The notes under the pieces were generated by a model. The model had not been told where the DNA came from. It searched no databases and saw only the letters and a program-made list of their open reading frames with translations. From Mesorhizobium sp. B2-4-15 (GTDB lineage Bacteria > Pseudomonadota > Alphaproteobacteria > Rhizobiales > Rhizobiaceae), in NCBI RefSeq assembly GCF_006658505.1, contig NZ_VFUZ01000011.1:117468-181467 (forward strand): a DNA stretch of 64,000 bases, read 5' to 3'. The first letter of the stretch is position 1. Every line of letters starts with the position of its first letter. Of this stretch, positions 62,436 to 64,000 are shown in pieces. The translations under genes and the position numbers were made by a program.

Positions 62436-63355
62436 CGGCGCCGCGTCACGGATTGGTCCATGAGGCGGCAGCGGCAATGCGCACGCTGGAGATTTGCCTG
62501 ATGGACGGGGTTTCCCCCGAAGTCGCCCTCGCCAGACTGGCGGTTCATGTGGACACAGGAATTGACGCGGCGGATCTGGCGGACATCGCCTTGGCCATGC
62601 GGTCAAACGACAGTGCCGAACGATATTGGCTTAAGTCCGTTGCCGCGCTGCTTTTGCGTAAGCTGGATGATTTCGAAGACCTTCGCGCAGCGGCCGCGGC
62701 GGTTTGCCATGAAATCGGCAAGGGTGAAATGGCGGCGGCGACCGTGCAGCGGCTGGCGAGCGGCTTTGACCGCGCGGCCGCCATTTCGCCTGCCGCGAGT
62801 GTACAATTGTCCTCGCTCGGCGACGAGGAAATCCTGGCGGCAACGACGGCTGAGATTGTCGGCTGGCTGGAAGGTCACGGCTTTATCGGATCCGGCAAGG
62901 ACATACTGGACATCGGGTGCGGCATTGGCCGGTTCGAAACGGCCCTTCACGCCAAGGTCGGCCGTTTGGTCGGCATCGACATCTCCTCGACCATGCTCGC
63001 GATCGCAGGCCGGCAATGCGCTTCGTTTGCCAACGTGGAACTGCGGCAGACATCGGGGTTGGACCTCACCGACTTCGCCGACAAGAGTTTCGACGGCATA
63101 CTGGCTGTCGACAGTTTTCCCTATCTGGTGCTAGCCGGGCTTGCCGAGCGGCACTTGAGCGAGATGGCGCGGGTGCTCAGGCCAGGCGGCATGGCAGCGA
63201 TTTTGAACTACTCCTACCGTGGGGCGGTCGCCCTCGACCGCTACGATATCCATCGCTTCGCAAACGAGTCCGGCATGCGGATCATCGTCGACGCGGAGAT
63301 GCCATTCAGCCGTTGGGACGGGACCGCATTTCTTCTGCGAGCCGGAGGAACATAG
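62411..63355 (+). CDS. SAM-dependent methyltransferase (last cassette gene)
   Basis: A 314-residue protein. Residues about 1-140 are a helical region of unknown role (TLEICLMDGVSPEVALARLAVHVDTG). From about 165 a class I methyltransferase follows (DILDIGCGIGRFETAL, VGIDISSTMLAIA, DKSFDGILAVDSFPYLVLAG, MARVLRPGGMAAILNYSYRG). ATG 62411 is close to an AAAGGG. It overlaps gene 16 by 25 bases. A stress promoter for the following gene begins inside its last codons. Confidence 0.87.
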   Translation: MDAEHAGVTAPRHGLVHEAAAAMRTLEICLMDGVSPEVALARLAVHVDTGIDAADLADIALAMRSNDSAERYWLKSVAALLLRKLDDFEDLRAAAAAVCHEIGKGEMAAATVQRLASGFDRAAAISPAASVQLSSLGDEEILAATTAEIVGWLEGHGFIGSGKDILDIGCGIGRFETALHAKVGRLVGIDISSTMLAIAGRQCASFANVELRQTSGLDLTDFADKSFDGILAVDSFPYLVLAGLAERHLSEMARVLRPGGMAAILNYSYRGAVALDRYDIHRFANESGMRIIVDAEMPFSRWDGTAFLLRAGGT

Positions 63356-63370
63356 TGCCTCAACCCGTGT
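63346..63370 (+). promoter_or_regulatory. Candidate EcfG/RpoE2 promoter upstream of the NepR-like gene
   Basis: GGAAC 63346-63350 (overlapping the end of the methyltransferase gene), 18 bases, TT 63369-63370 within GTGTTCG. A leader of about 270 bases precedes the NepR-like gene; I see no convincing gene in it. Confidence 0.62.
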
Positions 63371-63643
63371 TCGAGAGGAATCGCAGCGATGACCAGCCCA
63401 ACCATGGATTTGGAACGACATGCCCTGCAACGCCCGATGGCAACCGATCGAGGGACCGTCGGTGGACGACCACGCTGAGCTGAACCGTCGCCCCATGGTG
63501 ACGGCTCGAAGGGAAAATTTCGGATTGCCGAACAATGTTGTGCAGAGCCGGGGGCCGGCCGGATTGCGGGTCGGGATCGCCTTGCAAACACCGGCCGCCT
63601 GTGCACAGTGTTTTGCAGGAATATCATTTGTTAAGAGAATGCG

Positions 63644-63829
63644 ATGTCTCGCATGAGCCAGCGCAACCTTGGCCCCCAGGCAAGTCTGGGCATGGATCAG
63701 GAGATTGCGTCACTGCTGACAGCCATCGAACAGGAGAAAGTTCCTGATCGCCTGACCACGCTTGCGATGGAGTTGCAGAATGCGCTGGTCGAAAAGCGCC
63801 GACGCGAGACGACGATCAAGTTGAGCTGA
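63644..63829 (+). CDS. NepR-like anti-sigma factor
   Basis: A 61-residue protein. The segment IASLLTAIEQEKVPDRLTTLAMELQNALVEKRR matches the core of NepR (two helices around a V-P-D-R-L turn), the anti-sigma factor that holds EcfG until PhyR is phosphorylated. It lies one base from the EcfG-type sigma gene, tail to tail rather than in the usual nepR-ecfG operon, and behind a GGAAC-N18-TT site. It could also be a second NepR paralogue. Confidence 0.7.
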   Translation: MSRMSQRNLGPQASLGMDQEIASLLTAIEQEKVPDRLTTLAMELQNALVEKRRRETTIKLS

Positions 63830-64000
63830 TTATCGGTGGCGTTCGGCGCCAGTGTCGTAATGGTCTTCGGACAAATAACTGCGCCTTTCGACCAGTGATT
63901 GCGACGAGGTCTCGCCAAGCGCCTCCAGCACGCCCGCGCGTGCGCGGTTCAGGCGGCTTTTCACGGTTCCCACCGCGCACCCGCATATCTCCGCCGTTTC
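63830..64000 (-). CDS. EcfG-type ECF sigma factor, C-terminal part (truncated by the window end)
   Basis: The frame running in from the window edge and ending at TAA 63832-63830 encodes TAEICGCAVGTVKSRLNRAR, the sigma4 recognition helix of EcfG-type (ECF15) sigma factors, followed by a 35-residue tail ending ERHR. EcfG directs the alphaproteobacterial general stress response at GGAAC-type promoters, of which many lie in this window. Only 56 codons are visible. Confidence 0.85.
   Translation of the reverse strand, partial: ETAEICGCAVGTVKSRLNRARAGVLEALGETSSQSLVERRSYLSEDHYDTGAERHR

Overview
The window looks like a chromosomal segment of a Rhizobiales alphaproteobacterium, most like Mesorhizobium or a close relative. 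The reasons are a fused trpE(G) behind a three-Trp leader peptide, a ctrA/chpT/sciP cell-cycle cluster with a group of GANTC sites, a NolR-like ArsR regulator, and general-stress promoters of the GGAAC-N18/19-TT type. Genes are dense and GC-rich. I see no insertion sequence, prophage, rRNA or CRISPR array.

Left part (1-28 kb) is mostly housekeeping and metabolism. It holds an MFS exporter, an aspartoacylase-family deacylase, trpE(G) with its attenuator, a CDF metal exporter, two PIN-domain toxin-antitoxin pairs (6.0-6.6 and 9.7-10.3 kb), several SDRs, an ATP-grasp/esterase pair, leuA behind a probable leucine leader peptide, a Nudix hydrolase, a glutathionyl-hydroquinone reductase-like GST, a HugZ/PNPOx-like protein, a NolR-like regulator and a SpoU methyltransferase.

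Middle part (28.5-34.9 kb) is a cell-cycle block: chpT, a single-domain response regulator, ctrA, a FliJ-like gene and sciP (DUF1153), followed by mnmA, a Gfo/Idh/MocA oxidoreductase and tRNA-Met(CAT). A gene at 18.8 kb carries a perfect TTAA-N7-TTAA CtrA box just upstream of its start.

Right part (35.4-64 kb) reads as a general-stress-response island. I find 11 intergenic matches to GGAAC-N18/19-TT, the promoter form known for EcfG/RpoE2 sigma factors, on both strands and each oriented toward a gene. They precede small stress-type proteins, a receiver protein with a sigma2-like tail, an SDR, a 15-gene plus-strand glycan cassette (43.8-63.4 kb) with further internal sites, and a NepR-like anti-sigma gene. 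The window ends inside an EcfG-type sigma factor gene. A CheB-CheR-PAS-HWE kinase fusion and a receiver gene also lie in the island.

The cassette is the best candidate for an undescribed system. It encodes three SDR sugar-nucleotide enzymes, one of them a UDP-xylose synthase type; a B12-binding radical SAM protein; six glycosyltransferases; an inositol-3-phosphate synthase; a histidine-phosphatase; a sugar nucleotidyltransferase; two methyltransferases; a FemAB/GNAT-like acyltransferase; and a glycoside-hydrolase barrel whose motifs occur in circularly permuted order. On the opposite strand lies a phosphoribosyltransferase-like/kinase-like fusion protein. I see no transporter, polymerase, priming transferase or membrane segment in the cassette, so the product is probably built in the cytoplasm as a stress-induced glycoside or glycoconjugate. 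That last step is inference.
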